Positions 8,617 to 17,474 of a stretch of 64,000 bases of DNA are shown here, piece by piece. Location of the stretch: the NCBI RefSeq assembly GCF_042652645.1, contig NZ_JBHSGU010000002.1, positions 1 to 64,000 of the forward strand. Reading direction: 5' to 3'. The DNA comes from Glaciecola siphonariae (GTDB lineage Bacteria; Pseudomonadota; Gammaproteobacteria; Enterobacterales; Alteromonadaceae). The notes below the pieces were generated by a model that was not told the DNA's origin, did no database searches, and saw only the letters and a list, made by a program, of their open reading frames with translations. The translations under genes and the position numbers were made by a program. Numbering within the stretch: the stretch's first letter is position 1; each line of letters starts with the position of its first letter.

Positions 8617-9462
8617 ATGATTAAACCTCTTATTCTCGGCGCAGCAAGTGCGCTGTTTTTATTTGGCGCTGGCGCCGCACATTCACATAACCATGGCTCA
8701 AAAGAGGATATGTCTGCCAAGGCAGCTATTGAAGCGGCGGTAAATAACACTGCAATCCGCTCTGAGTTAGATAGAGAGCGCGACCAATATCGCAATCCAG
8801 TTGAGACCTTAAGCTTTTTCGGTCTTACGCCAGATATGACGGTTGCGGAACTAGGCCCATCAAGTGGATGGTATACCCGCATTCTTGCGCCTGTAACTGC
8901 AGAAAAAGGTAAATATATTGCGCTCAACGGCAGTCCTAACCCTGAGTCAGAGCGTTACGAGCGACAAATGCAGTGGCGCGAGACATTTATTGACCGCGGC
9001 AATGCTATGTTTGGACCTCGCGCAACCGCTCGCTACATCGGTCAGACGGTGCCTTTTGCCGCCCCAAATAGCGTCGATATGGTGCTTATTTTCCGTGGTA
9101 TGCATGGTCAAATTGGCAGAGGCGATGTAAACGGTTTACTTGCAGAAGTGCTCAGTGCGTTAAAGCCAGGTGGCGTACTTGGCATTGTTCAGCACAGAGA
9201 GCGTGAGGATTTTGATACCGACCCGGTGACTACAATGCGCGGTTACGTTAAACAAAGTTATATTATCGACTTGGTAAAAGCCGCTGGTTTTGAGCTTGCA
9301 GCGACCAGTGAAATTAACGCAAACCCGAAAGATACCGCAGATTGGGAGCGTGGAGTTTGGACCTTACAGGCGGGTAGGCCACTTGCTGAAAAAGACCCAA
9401 AGTTTCGTGAAATTGGTGAGTCAGACAGAATGACTTTAAAATTTGTGAAGCCTGCTCAGTAG
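8617..9462 (+). CDS. exported SAM-methyltransferase-fold protein (COG4798-like)
   Basis: 281 aa from the ATG at 8617, which has AAGGA about 9 nt upstream and begins a clean signal peptide (MIKPLILGAASALFLFGAGAAHS, cleavage near residue 22-24). A His-rich stretch HSHNHG follows. The mature part has a class I methyltransferase fold with motif I VAELGPSSGWYTRILAP and an acidic end of strand 2. FRGMHGQIGRG and ALKPGGVLGIVQHR are the strand 4 and post-motif III regions. SAM is not expected in the periplasm, so the enzyme's true activity is unclear. It stands alone, divergent from cysD and ending in a terminator. The fold is confident. The methyltransferase activity is not. Confidence 0.8.
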   Translation: MIKPLILGAASALFLFGAGAAHSHNHGSKEDMSAKAAIEAAVNNTAIRSELDRERDQYRNPVETLSFFGLTPDMTVAELGPSSGWYTRILAPVTAEKGKYIALNGSPNPESERYERQMQWRETFIDRGNAMFGPRATARYIGQTVPFAAPNSVDMVLIFRGMHGQIGRGDVNGLLAEVLSALKPGGVLGIVQHREREDFDTDPVTTMRGYVKQSYIIDLVKAAGFELAATSEINANPKDTADWERGVWTLQAGRPLAEKDPKFREIGESDRMTLKFVKPAQ

Positions 9463-9491
9463 AGGCAGTTACGTCTGCTTAAAGGCGAAGA

Positions 9492-9516
9492 GGGTCGTCA
9501 TGAGCGGCCCTTTTTT
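9492..9516 (+). terminator. intrinsic terminator after the exported methyltransferase gene
   Basis: GGGTCG (9492-9497) pairs with CGGCCC (9505-9510, one G-T pair) around a 7-nt loop and is followed by six T. It lies 30 bp after the stop codon at 9462. Confidence 0.7.
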
Positions 9517-9523
9517 ATGCCGA

Positions 9524-10744
9524 TTATTGGAGCATTGCTAAGCGTTTTTCAGACCATGCTATGGCCTCGTTGTATGCCTCTAGCATGCTTTCATAATCAA
9601 CATCGTACATTGCACAGCCCTCTAACATGCCTTGCCAATCGGCCTGTTCAAACTGTTTACAAAGCTTAATGCAGTCAGCCAGCCAGCCTTGATGGCGCAC
9701 TAGCGCAACCTTTATATCTGAAGACAATGGAAGTTGGCTAATAACGGTTGCCAGATTCGCATCGAGCATGGCGTCGAGCAAAGATAGCATCCCAACCAAA
9801 AAAGCCGATGAGAGCTTACTTTTAAACGTTGTGCGCTCGGCAAACACTTCGCAGAATTTGGCCCGCTGAAGTGATAGCCTGATCAGCTCATCAGGTTTGG
9901 CCTCGCCAAATGTGGCAGCAAACAACAGCGAAACGAAACGCTCCAATTCACTTTTACCTAGCATGATCACCGCTTGACGAATACTTTCGATTTTCTTTCT
10001 GCGCTGAAAGAAAGGCGATTGCGCGTATCGCAGAAGTTTGAATGACAAACCTGGGTCTAACTCAAACATATTAACGACTTCGTTTAAATTAGGCTCGAGC
10101 TTTGATATTTCGCTCAATAAACTGCTGAGCAAGGTTTGAGATGAATTTAAAGAAACGCTTTTTATGACTTCAGGTTTGCTGAAAAAATATCCTTGGAACA
10201 AACTAAAGCCGAGCGCTTTGTATTGTTCAAACACCTCAGTGTTTTCGACTTTTTCGGCGAGCAGTTTGAGATGGGGATGACGCGCCGCTACCGCGACGAT
10301 ATCGGCTAATTGCCTCTCGTCAATATTAAGGCAATCTATCTTAATGACCTGACAAAGAGGGTAAAAACGTTCCCAGTCTGGATTATGAATAAAGTCATCA
10401 AGCGCGAGTATGAAGCCTTTTGCATGAAGGCTTTTCAGGCGCGAATATACTTTATCACTAGGCTGGACGCTTTCTAATACTTCAATCACAACCTTATTCG
10501 CAGGCAACAAGCTCGGATGACCTTCCATGATTGAGCTTTTGGTAAAATTGATGAAGGCAAGCTTGTCGTCAGCAATGCGGTCTAAACCTAAATTTAGGTA
10601 AAGACCTTCAATCATTTTGGAGGTAGCTTTTTCTTCATCAACATTTGGAAAGGCATTTTCCATGCTGTTTCGAAACAATAGCTCATAGCCAAACAATGAT
10701 TTGTTTGCATCTAAGATTGGCTGCCTAGCAGCAAAAAACGCCAT
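9524..10744 (-). CDS. EAL-HDOD signalling protein (degenerate EAL plus HDOD)
   Basis: 406 aa. The N-terminal half (1-190) is EAL-like but degenerate: the EAL signature reads ELL in GYELLFRN (19-26), the usual DDFG is LDDFIHN and EGVE is EKVE. It therefore probably binds c-di-GMP poorly or not at all and acts as a scaffold. Residues about 200-390 form an HDOD domain (LLRYAQSPFFQRRKKIESIRQAVIMLG). Proteins of this YuxH-like class act in signalling and chemosensory control in Proteobacteria. It lies 8 bp downstream of putP on the same strand, so the two may be co-transcribed. Output unknown. Confidence 0.88.
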   Translation of the reverse strand: MAFFAARQPILDANKSLFGYELLFRNSMENAFPNVDEEKATSKMIEGLYLNLGLDRIADDKLAFINFTKSSIMEGHPSLLPANKVVIEVLESVQPSDKVYSRLKSLHAKGFILALDDFIHNPDWERFYPLCQVIKIDCLNIDERQLADIVAVAARHPHLKLLAEKVENTEVFEQYKALGFSLFQGYFFSKPEVIKSVSLNSSQTLLSSLLSEISKLEPNLNEVVNMFELDPGLSFKLLRYAQSPFFQRRKKIESIRQAVIMLGKSELERFVSLLFAATFGEAKPDELIRLSLQRAKFCEVFAERTTFKSKLSSAFLVGMLSLLDAMLDANLATVISQLPLSSDIKVALVRHQGWLADCIKLCKQFEQADWQGMLEGCAMYDVDYESMLEAYNEAIAWSEKRLAMLQ

Positions 10745-10752
10745 TTACGTAG

Positions 10753-12279
10753 TTACTCGTTCCCAAAGTTCTTGTTGTTTAACTGTAGTTTATACTCATC
10801 GTACAGCTTGGATATTTCTTCGCTTTTCGGCGGAAAAATCGAACCTAATACGTATATAACGGCAGAAGAGGCTAAAAACCCAGGAATTATTGCATATAGC
10901 GTTTTAAAAATACTGTTTGGGTCGTCACTCAGCGGTGCATATATCCACACCAACACAACCGCTGCGCCAGATATAATACCGCCGATGGCAGCACATTGGG
11001 TCATGTTTCTCCAAAACAGTGTAAACAGGACAAGCGGACCAAAAGCGGCCCCAAAACCTGCCCATGCGTGACTTACCAATTCTAAGATTGTTTGATTTTC
11101 GCCAAATGCCAGCGTAATTGCGGCTATTGCCACCACTAAGACCGACGCACGGCCAACTAACACCTGTGTCTTTTCAGAGGCATCTTTATGCAAAAAACTC
11201 ACGTAAATATCGCGGGTTAGTGAGCTTGAGGTAACCAACAGCTGTGATGAAATTGTACTCATAATTGCGGCAAGAATGGCTGCTAATAAAAAGCCACCAA
11301 TAAGGGGGTGAAACAAAATTTGCGAGAGCACAATAAATATTGTTTCGCTGTCGTCAATCGATGCTGTGGTCTCGCTCATGTAGGCTAAACCAAACAGGCC
11401 GGTCATAGCAGCGCCAAACAAAGACACTATCATCCACGACATACCAATGCGTCTTGCGACGGGGATTTGCTTTAATGAGCCGATGGCCATAAAACGCACG
11501 ATAATATGCGGTTGTCCAAAATACCCTAAGCCCCATGACATCAGCGATATTATTGCTAGAAAGCCTAGGCTTTGTCCGGTGCTTGCGTCGGTAAACATTT
11601 TGAGTAAATTAGGGTCGATATCACTTAATGCTGTGAGCGTTGCGTTTATGCCGCCAAGTTCTAGCATGACAACGGTAGGCACCAAAATCAAGGCAATAAA
11701 CATAATGCAGCCTTGAATAAAGTCGGTTAACGACACCGCCATAAACCCACCCACAAGAGTGTAAGCCACAACAACACCGGCGGTAATTAATACGCCCCAG
11801 TGATAGGCTAAACCAAATGAAGACTCAAACAATTTGCCACCGGCCACCACACCCGATGAGGTATAAACGGTGAAAAATATAATGATCACCACCGACGCAA
11901 CAATACGCAGAACGTGGGTATTGTCGAAAAAGCGATTTTCAAAAAAGTCGGGAAGTGTAATGGAGTCGTTAGCCACCTCTGTAAATACACGCAAACGCGG
12001 CGCTACTAGCATGTAATTAAGCCATGCTCCAAAGCACAGGCCAAATACTATCCAAAGAGAAGAAGCGCCAGATAAATACATTGCACCGGGTACACCCATT
12101 AGCATCCAACCACTCATATCTGATGCGCCAGCCGATAACGCCGTTACCGGGGCAGAGAGTTTGCGTCCTCCGAGTAAATATCCAGATGCGCTCTCTTCAT
12201 TTGTGCGATAAGCGTATAACCCTATGCCCAGCATTGCGATAAAGTAAATTGCCAGTGAAATGTATGTACCAAATTCCAT
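10753..12279 (-). CDS. putP: sodium/proline symporter
   Basis: 508 aa with about 13 hydrophobic helices of the sodium:solute symporter family. Typical PutP sequences are visible: YLLGGRKLSAPVTALSAGASDMSGWMLMGVPGAMYLSG near residues 34-70 (Na+ and proline site region), SSGVVAGGKLF, SLTDFIQGCIMF and ISSQLLVTSSSLTRDIY. It imports proline with Na+ for nutrition or osmoprotection. Length is normal for PutP (about 500 aa). No putA lies nearby. It is separated from the upstream anti-sigma gene by about 195 bp, including that operon's terminator, and is followed by the EAL-HDOD gene after 8 bp. Confidence 0.94.
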   Translation of the reverse strand: MEFGTYISLAIYFIAMLGIGLYAYRTNEESASGYLLGGRKLSAPVTALSAGASDMSGWMLMGVPGAMYLSGASSLWIVFGLCFGAWLNYMLVAPRLRVFTEVANDSITLPDFFENRFFDNTHVLRIVASVVIIIFFTVYTSSGVVAGGKLFESSFGLAYHWGVLITAGVVVAYTLVGGFMAVSLTDFIQGCIMFIALILVPTVVMLELGGINATLTALSDIDPNLLKMFTDASTGQSLGFLAIISLMSWGLGYFGQPHIIVRFMAIGSLKQIPVARRIGMSWMIVSLFGAAMTGLFGLAYMSETTASIDDSETIFIVLSQILFHPLIGGFLLAAILAAIMSTISSQLLVTSSSLTRDIYVSFLHKDASEKTQVLVGRASVLVVAIAAITLAFGENQTILELVSHAWAGFGAAFGPLVLFTLFWRNMTQCAAIGGIISGAAVVLVWIYAPLSDDPNSIFKTLYAIIPGFLASSAVIYVLGSIFPPKSEEISKLYDEYKLQLNNKNFGNE

Positions 12280-12413
12280 GTAGACCTCTTGTTTGCTTTT
12301 TGCATATGGTAACAGCTTGAGGATAAATCGAAAGGGAAGTGCTTGAATTGGGTCGCTTTGCCATACTCACAAAGCAATTATCGGCAAAGAACACATGTTT
12401 AAAAAATAGGCAT

Positions 12414-12441
12414 AAAAAAACGCCCTGAGTGGGCGTTTTTT
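12414..12441 (-). terminator. intrinsic terminator after the sigma/anti-sigma operon
   Basis: CGCCC (12421-12425) pairs with GGGCG (12431-12435). Flanking A7 and T6 extend the stem and provide the U-tract on either strand. It sits 34 bp after the anti-sigma stop codon. Confidence 0.8.
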
Positions 12442-12474
12442 AGCGAAAGGTTTTTGTACTAAAATTTACGCGTA

Positions 12475-13176
12475 TTAAATAGAAAACGACAATAACTGCT
12501 TAGCTTTCGATGTTAGCTCGTTAACCTGCGAGGTGTTTTCGCCCACCACAATCACTTTTGCTGATTCAAGCAAAAACGACGCGCCGCTATACTCATCATT
12601 ACTAAAGGATTCGTCAACGCCTTTGCTGGCTTGTGAAGGAAGAACAAACACAGACGCCAAACCGTTTTCACCTTTAATAATCATATGCAGACTCTTTATG
12701 GAATCTAAATAGCAATAGTTTGCTGAGATTATCTCTCCAATGCCATCGCTGATTTGTCCGTTATAAGCAGCTAGTTTGTCGTTTACCATGGCAAGGTCAA
12801 CATTTCCGCCTTTGTTCAATTCATATTCCATATGACTCATGTGAGCGAACACATCGGCCGCTAAATTCCCAGAAGGTTGGGTCATAATGCCTACCGTCAA
12901 TACACTTGCTAAAACGACAGAAGCGGCAAGTGCCATATACCAAGGGCGTCGTTGTTTTGTTTGCTTATAGTCGCTTAGCGACTGTCTGAGAATAAGCTTG
13001 TCGGCTAAATCTTCAGGTACAGGAATATCCATTGCCTCTTGCAAAGCTGACTCCATGCTTCGAATTTCTTCCCAAAAAGCGTGTTTTTTAGGATCAGCTT
13101 TTGCCGCTTCAATGACTTCTGGGTCTTGGGTGAAGGGGTCGCTGTAAATGGTTCGTCTAAAGGTAATATCATCCAT
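12475..13176 (-). CDS. DUF3379-type membrane anti-sigma factor
   Basis: 233 aa. The N-terminal cytoplasmic part (1-80) contains FWEEIRSMESALQEAMDIPVPEDLADKLILRQSL, the conserved DUF3379 pattern. One transmembrane helix is at about 84-100 (MALAASVVLASVLTVGIM). The rest is a periplasmic domain with a single Cys (NYCYLDS). The gene overlaps the sigma-factor gene by 8 nt, the standard arrangement for a sigma factor and its membrane inhibitor. By analogy it holds the sigma factor until an envelope signal releases it. The signal is unknown. Confidence 0.85.
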   Translation of the reverse strand: MDDITFRRTIYSDPFTQDPEVIEAAKADPKKHAFWEEIRSMESALQEAMDIPVPEDLADKLILRQSLSDYKQTKQRRPWYMALAASVVLASVLTVGIMTQPSGNLAADVFAHMSHMEYELNKGGNVDLAMVNDKLAAYNGQISDGIGEIISANYCYLDSIKSLHMIIKGENGLASVFVLPSQASKGVDESFSNDEYSGASFLLESAKVIVVGENTSQVNELTSKAKQLLSFSI

Positions 13177-13723
13177 TTAACTGTACTCCAAAATCGTTGT
13201 CTTTCGTCATAATCTCTTTAATTTGGCTTCTAGCTCTAAATAAACGGGTCATTACCGTGTTTTTGTTCAAATTTAGTTGTTCGGCTATTTCGTCGCCGCT
13301 AAATCCCATAATGACTTGCATCACTAAAGGCTCTCTGTATTCGTCACTCAAGGAGGCGATTGCACGGCGTAAGTCTCGATTTTCAACGTTGCCATCGCTC
13401 GAAGCGACAGGGTCAGCCACCGAAACATCGTCTATATCTACCAAATCAAATTGTTTTCGTTCAAAGCGCCTTGCGTTTTCACGGCGCAATATTGTAATAA
13501 GCCATGATTTTGCTGCTCCTTCGTCTTGTAGTGAGTCTAATGATTTCCATGCGCGAAGGAAGGTTTCTTGAACCACATCTTCGGCAATGGACCGGTCTTT
13601 AATAAGCCATACAGCATAGCGAAACACATCAGCATGCAATGCTTTCACTAAGGCTTCATATCTTCGTTGTTTTGTCATCATATCTGTAGAGACCGAGGAC
13701 ACCGTATTTTTATTTCCTAACAT
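13169..13723 (-). CDS. sigma-70 family RNA polymerase sigma factor (ECF type)
   Basis: 184 aa. Region 2 (about 30-95) has VFRYAVWLIKDRSIAEDVVQETFLRAWKSL, the core-binding and -10 recognition helices. Region 4 (about 120-175) has LSDEYREPLVMQVIMGFSGDEIAEQLNLNKNTVMTRLFRAR, a helix-turn-helix for -35 recognition. An internal Met-Met at residues 15-16 is an alternative start, and neither start has a strong ribosome binding site. It overlaps the anti-sigma gene downstream. Its own promoter should lie in the following intergenic gap. Targets cannot be read from this window. Confidence 0.93.
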   Translation of the reverse strand: MLGNKNTVSSVSTDMMTKQRRYEALVKALHADVFRYAVWLIKDRSIAEDVVQETFLRAWKSLDSLQDEGAAKSWLITILRRENARRFERKQFDLVDIDDVSVADPVASSDGNVENRDLRRAIASLSDEYREPLVMQVIMGFSGDEIAEQLNLNKNTVMTRLFRARSQIKEIMTKDNDFGVQLNG

Positions 13724-14324
13724 TAATAAATAAACTCACTTTTAAACAATTTACGCTCATCCTTTGATGATTGACTCAACTAGGAACCCTCCACATATGA
13801 GAGCTCTGCAGCAAAGAACCACATTTACTCACTTTTACTCTGCAGTTATACAAACCCTGCAGCCACTCACACCCTACAGTATAGAACTTGCTGTTAAAAG
13901 TGCACTGCCATGTACATGTAAACATGCGACACTGATTTATCATGCTGCAAATTTGCCCATAAAGAGCAAGTTTTCAGTGCAATGTAAATAGAATTGCTTC
14001 ACGAAATACTGTAACAAGGCCACAGATAAAGTTGTCGATAGTTGCCCAAAAGTAGAAAAAACCTGTGATTTAGCTTGAATGAGCGCTACTAAAAATATGA
14101 ATGGCCTAGATTGTTTTAATAAACAAGCGCCGAAATAATTATATATTTCTCCGAATATTTTATAGCCAGCTCAAGCGGTAAAGCCTACAATTTTTTAACA
14201 TTTATTTTACGAATGCTGTTTTACCTAGTTTAGGGTTGTAACGAAGGATAAATGCTGCCAAGACATGCTGAATTGCTCTTAAGCACAAAGCGTGACTATT
14301 GAGATAGCACTACATGGAAAATCT
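13724..14324. other. long divergent intergenic region before a secreted polysaccharide-active protein
   Basis: About 600 bp, A/T-rich, between the ECF sigma gene and the secreted beta-helix gene. It should hold both promoters. A 75-codon frame at 13764-13991 has no ribosome binding site and a composition unlike a protein, so it is not called. A small palindrome CATGTACATG lies near 13912. Nothing else is convincing. Confidence 0.4.
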
Positions 14325-17300
14325 ATGATTACTCTAGCAAATATTTTCAAAAAAAGTTTGATGCTGCTTTTACTTGCCTGCGTATGCATGCAGGTCTCAG
14401 CTTCTAATCGTGGTCCCGTAGTTTGGGATGAAGAACTTAAACAAGTGTACACCGACAATAATGAGGCCTTTGTTGGGGTCGATTTTTACATCGACATATA
14501 CGATATCGCCCACATGCGAGCGAATGAAGCTGAGTATGAAGGGTATTTAAAGAAGCTAATTAGCGATAATAACGCGAATGTTGTGCGCATTGCACCATGG
14601 GTTGGCTACTGGGAAGACATCACGCCTGATTCATACTGGTATCAGGCGCATCTAGACGATTTGACCTACGCCATCGATAAGGCTGTGCAGTGGGCAGATG
14701 AGGCAAATGCATATGCGCTTATTTCATATGGTCCAACCGCCGACTACACCCGCACAAATGCGTTTTTTGATGCAATAGGCGCTGTGTATAAAGATGATGC
14801 GCACGTGATGTTTCAGGTTACCTCCGACCCAACAGTCAGTTTTTTACGCTTGAAGCTCGACGAAGTAAACGCGCACCTAGCATCGATTGCGCCCAATACT
14901 CATCGGATTTTTGAACCTACCAAACTATGGGAGCGCCGCCGAGGAGCCCAAGAGTTCACGCAATACGGAAACATTAGCTTTCCTGTTCGAGTGGAAACGG
15001 CACCTGCGGTTGAAGACTTCATTATTGATAGTCAGCCCAAGGTTGACTACGTAATTAAAACCACCTTACCTGCAACTACCAGCAACCGCTGGGAAAGTGT
15101 CTCGGGCATGAGCTTTGCAGAGACGGTAGACGCTTCAGCATTTACCCAGATTTCGTTTGAAATCAAAGCTAAATATGCTCAAAGCTACTGGGTATACTTA
15201 CGTGATGCGTCAAACAATGATTTAGGTGCCTATTACAACACCTATACAGGTGATGAATGGAATACCGTTACGCTTACCTCAAGCGACTTCGGCTCTATCG
15301 CAGCAGGCAGCATCGCCAGTGTTCAGTTTTTCATTGGAAACGATGCTAACTACGACTCAAATTCTGGTAATGATTTTTATTTTGATAACGTAGTGGTTAG
15401 TGACGCACAGCGCGATTATAACGTTGCTCGCGGCAGTGTAGACGAGCAGGGTACTGGCTGGACAAGTGTAGGATACAATCAAACGTCGGTAAGTATTACG
15501 CGAGAAGAGGCAGACACGCCAGTGATTGCGGGCTATGCGATGAAGTTAGAGCTTTCGGTAGATAATCCGCAAAACCGCTGGGATAGCGTAGCCGGCATGG
15601 TACTTGAAAATAGCTTTAGCATCAGTGATTTTGATAACTTGAGCTTTGATGTGAGAGCTGATGTAGGGCAAAGCTTCTGGGTGTATTTGCGAGATGCAGA
15701 CGGCCAAGATATCGGTGCTCATTACAATACATATGCGCCACAAGAGTGGACAACGGTCACTCTGCGTCCTTCTGACTTCACTAACGCAAGCGTTAATGAT
15801 GTTGTATCGGTTCAGTTTTTCATTGGCTACGACGCTAACTATGATAGTTCATCTACCAATGCTTTCTATTTTGATAACTTAGTGGTCAACAGTACAAATG
15901 GTCCTCAACAAGGTGCTAGGGGTAAGACAGATGCAAACGGCACCGGCTGGTACGATGTAGGCTATGGCATCATTCGTTCGGTAGTAGACCGTATAGAAGA
16001 AGGGGAAGTTACTCCGCCGCCAAGTGAAGTTGCTTATAATATTGCCTATGCGCGCACCGGCGGAACTGATTACTATGTATCGCCTGAGGGAGATGATAGC
16101 AACGACGGTTTGAGCCAAGCGACTGCTGTTAAAACGCCTCAAGTTGGCGCTGACAAATTAGGTCCAGGCGACCGCCTAATAGTGATGCCTGGTGACTATG
16201 ACACTCCTGGTTACGGCACCATGATTGACCTATCGACTTCTGGCACCGCGGATAACTGGATAAGCATAGAAGCTTATGAAACAGGTACTGCTAACTTTAA
16301 AGTGAGAGGTCAATACGGTGTGGTCTTTAGAGGGGCGTCTTACGTTCAGGTAAAAGGACTCAATATCAGCGGGCTTGCCGATACGCTGACACCAGAAGAA
16401 GCAGAAGCGAAACGCTTGCTTAACTGGTATAGCGAAGGCTTAGTGGGCGTAGGTATTGGTACAGAGCCGCTTAAAATTGGTGAAGATTACACATACCCAC
16501 ACCACGTGATAATAGAAGATAACCACGTTTACAATATGTCTGCAGGCGGCATCGCCATGAAGCGCGCTGACTATATGCTGATTAAAAATAACCTTGTGCA
16601 TAACAACGCGTACTACAATGTCTGGGCGCCAAGCGGTATTTCAGTGTGGGAAAGCTTTAACCACGACGACAATACCGAGACTTATCGCACTGTTATTACC
16701 GGCAATACATCTTACGGTAACTACAACTACTTTAAGTTTTTTGCTAGCAGCAACCCAGACATCGCTAATCAGTTCACCGACGGTAATGGGATTATCATCG
16801 ACGCTCTCGCGATTGATCAAGGCTACACCAGCGACGGTCTAGACGGGATTTATTCGGGTCGTACTCTGATTGAAAACAACATCACTTATAACAACGGTGG
16901 TAAAGGCATAAACCTTTATGCCAGTGATAATATCGATGTTATTCATAATGTTAGCTACAACAACGGTACTCATCCTGAGATTGATGGTGAAATCGCGCTT
17001 GGTAACGTAAAGAACGTGCGCATGTACAACAACATCATTCAGGTTGCCGCAGGCGAAGCTGCATTTATTGAATATCAAAGCCAAAACCTTGATATTAGCC
17101 ACAACATTATTGTGAAAGATGGTGCATTTGTCGAAAAAGATAACTTGAACCTAACTACGAACAGCATTTATGAAGTGCCGCAGTTTGTAGATAAGCTTAA
17201 CTTTGACTTTAATGTTATGCCATCTTCCCCGGCTATTGATGCAGGTACCGACAAGCTCAAATCGTTTGTTGATATTACCGGAGGTGCAAGACCTCAGGGC

Positions 17301-17333
17301 GGTGCAGTTGATATTGGTGCTTACGAGTACTAA
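14325..17333 (+). CDS. secreted multimodular parallel beta-helix protein with GH5-like N domain and two repeated modules
   Basis: 1002 aa from ATG 14325, which begins a good signal peptide (MLLLLACVCMQVSA). An upstream GTG (14292) adds 11 residues that spoil it. Residues about 35-230 resemble a shortened GH5-type TIM barrel (GVDFYIDIYD, VVRIAPWVGYW), but where GH5 has the acid/base NEP this reads SDP (167-169). Two repeats of about 150 residues (about 240-385 and 410-560) share NRW.SV.GM, WVYLRDA and VQFFIG.DANYDS, so they are likely carbohydrate-binding modules. After a PPP linker, residues about 590-1002 form a right-handed beta-helix with DYYVSPEGDDSNDGLS and many N-rich coils, ending SPAIDAGT...GAVDIGAYEY. 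Probably an extracellular polysaccharide lyase or hydrolase. Substrate unknown. Confidence 0.82.
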   Translation: MITLANIFKKSLMLLLLACVCMQVSASNRGPVVWDEELKQVYTDNNEAFVGVDFYIDIYDIAHMRANEAEYEGYLKKLISDNNANVVRIAPWVGYWEDITPDSYWYQAHLDDLTYAIDKAVQWADEANAYALISYGPTADYTRTNAFFDAIGAVYKDDAHVMFQVTSDPTVSFLRLKLDEVNAHLASIAPNTHRIFEPTKLWERRRGAQEFTQYGNISFPVRVETAPAVEDFIIDSQPKVDYVIKTTLPATTSNRWESVSGMSFAETVDASAFTQISFEIKAKYAQSYWVYLRDASNNDLGAYYNTYTGDEWNTVTLTSSDFGSIAAGSIASVQFFIGNDANYDSNSGNDFYFDNVVVSDAQRDYNVARGSVDEQGTGWTSVGYNQTSVSITREEADTPVIAGYAMKLELSVDNPQNRWDSVAGMVLENSFSISDFDNLSFDVRADVGQSFWVYLRDADGQDIGAHYNTYAPQEWTTVTLRPSDFTNASVNDVVSVQFFIGYDANYDSSSTNAFYFDNLVVNSTNGPQQGARGKTDANGTGWYDVGYGIIRSVVDRIEEGEVTPPPSEVAYNIAYARTGGTDYYVSPEGDDSNDGLSQATAVKTPQVGADKLGPGDRLIVMPGDYDTPGYGTMIDLSTSGTADNWISIEAYETGTANFKVRGQYGVVFRGASYVQVKGLNISGLADTLTPEEAEAKRLLNWYSEGLVGVGIGTEPLKIGEDYTYPHHVIIEDNHVYNMSAGGIAMKRADYMLIKNNLVHNNAYYNVWAPSGISVWESFNHDDNTETYRTVITGNTSYGNYNYFKFFASSNPDIANQFTDGNGIIIDALAIDQGYTSDGLDGIYSGRTLIENNITYNNGGKGINLYASDNIDVIHNVSYNNGTHPEIDGEIALGNVKNVRMYNNIIQVAAGEAAFIEYQSQNLDISHNIIVKDGAFVEKDNLNLTTNSIYEVPQFVDKLNFDFNVMPSSPAIDAGTDKLKSFVDITGGARPQGGAVDIGAYEY

Positions 17334-17356
17334 GCGCTCGATATAAAGTAAGAAAT

Positions 17357-17391
17357 AAAAAAAGGACTTAATGTGAATTAAGTCCTTTTTT
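17357..17391 (+). terminator. intrinsic terminator after the beta-helix gene
   Basis: A-rich arm ending AAAGGACTTAA (to 17371) pairs with TTAAGTCCTTT (from 17378) around a short loop and is followed by a T run. It is symmetrical, so it may also serve the convergent DUF885 gene ending at 17475. Confidence 0.8.
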
Positions 17392-17474
17392 GTTTGTAAC
17401 GCTTTTTTGTCTGCGTTTTTTGTATATGTATTTTTTGCAGGTAAAGAGCAAGTATAAAGCGCTTTTAGCTTGAG

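Noticed and set aside
13764..13991. 75-codon plus-strand frame in the gap before the beta-helix gene
   Set aside because: No ribosome binding site, odd composition and no recognisable feature. Likely chance.
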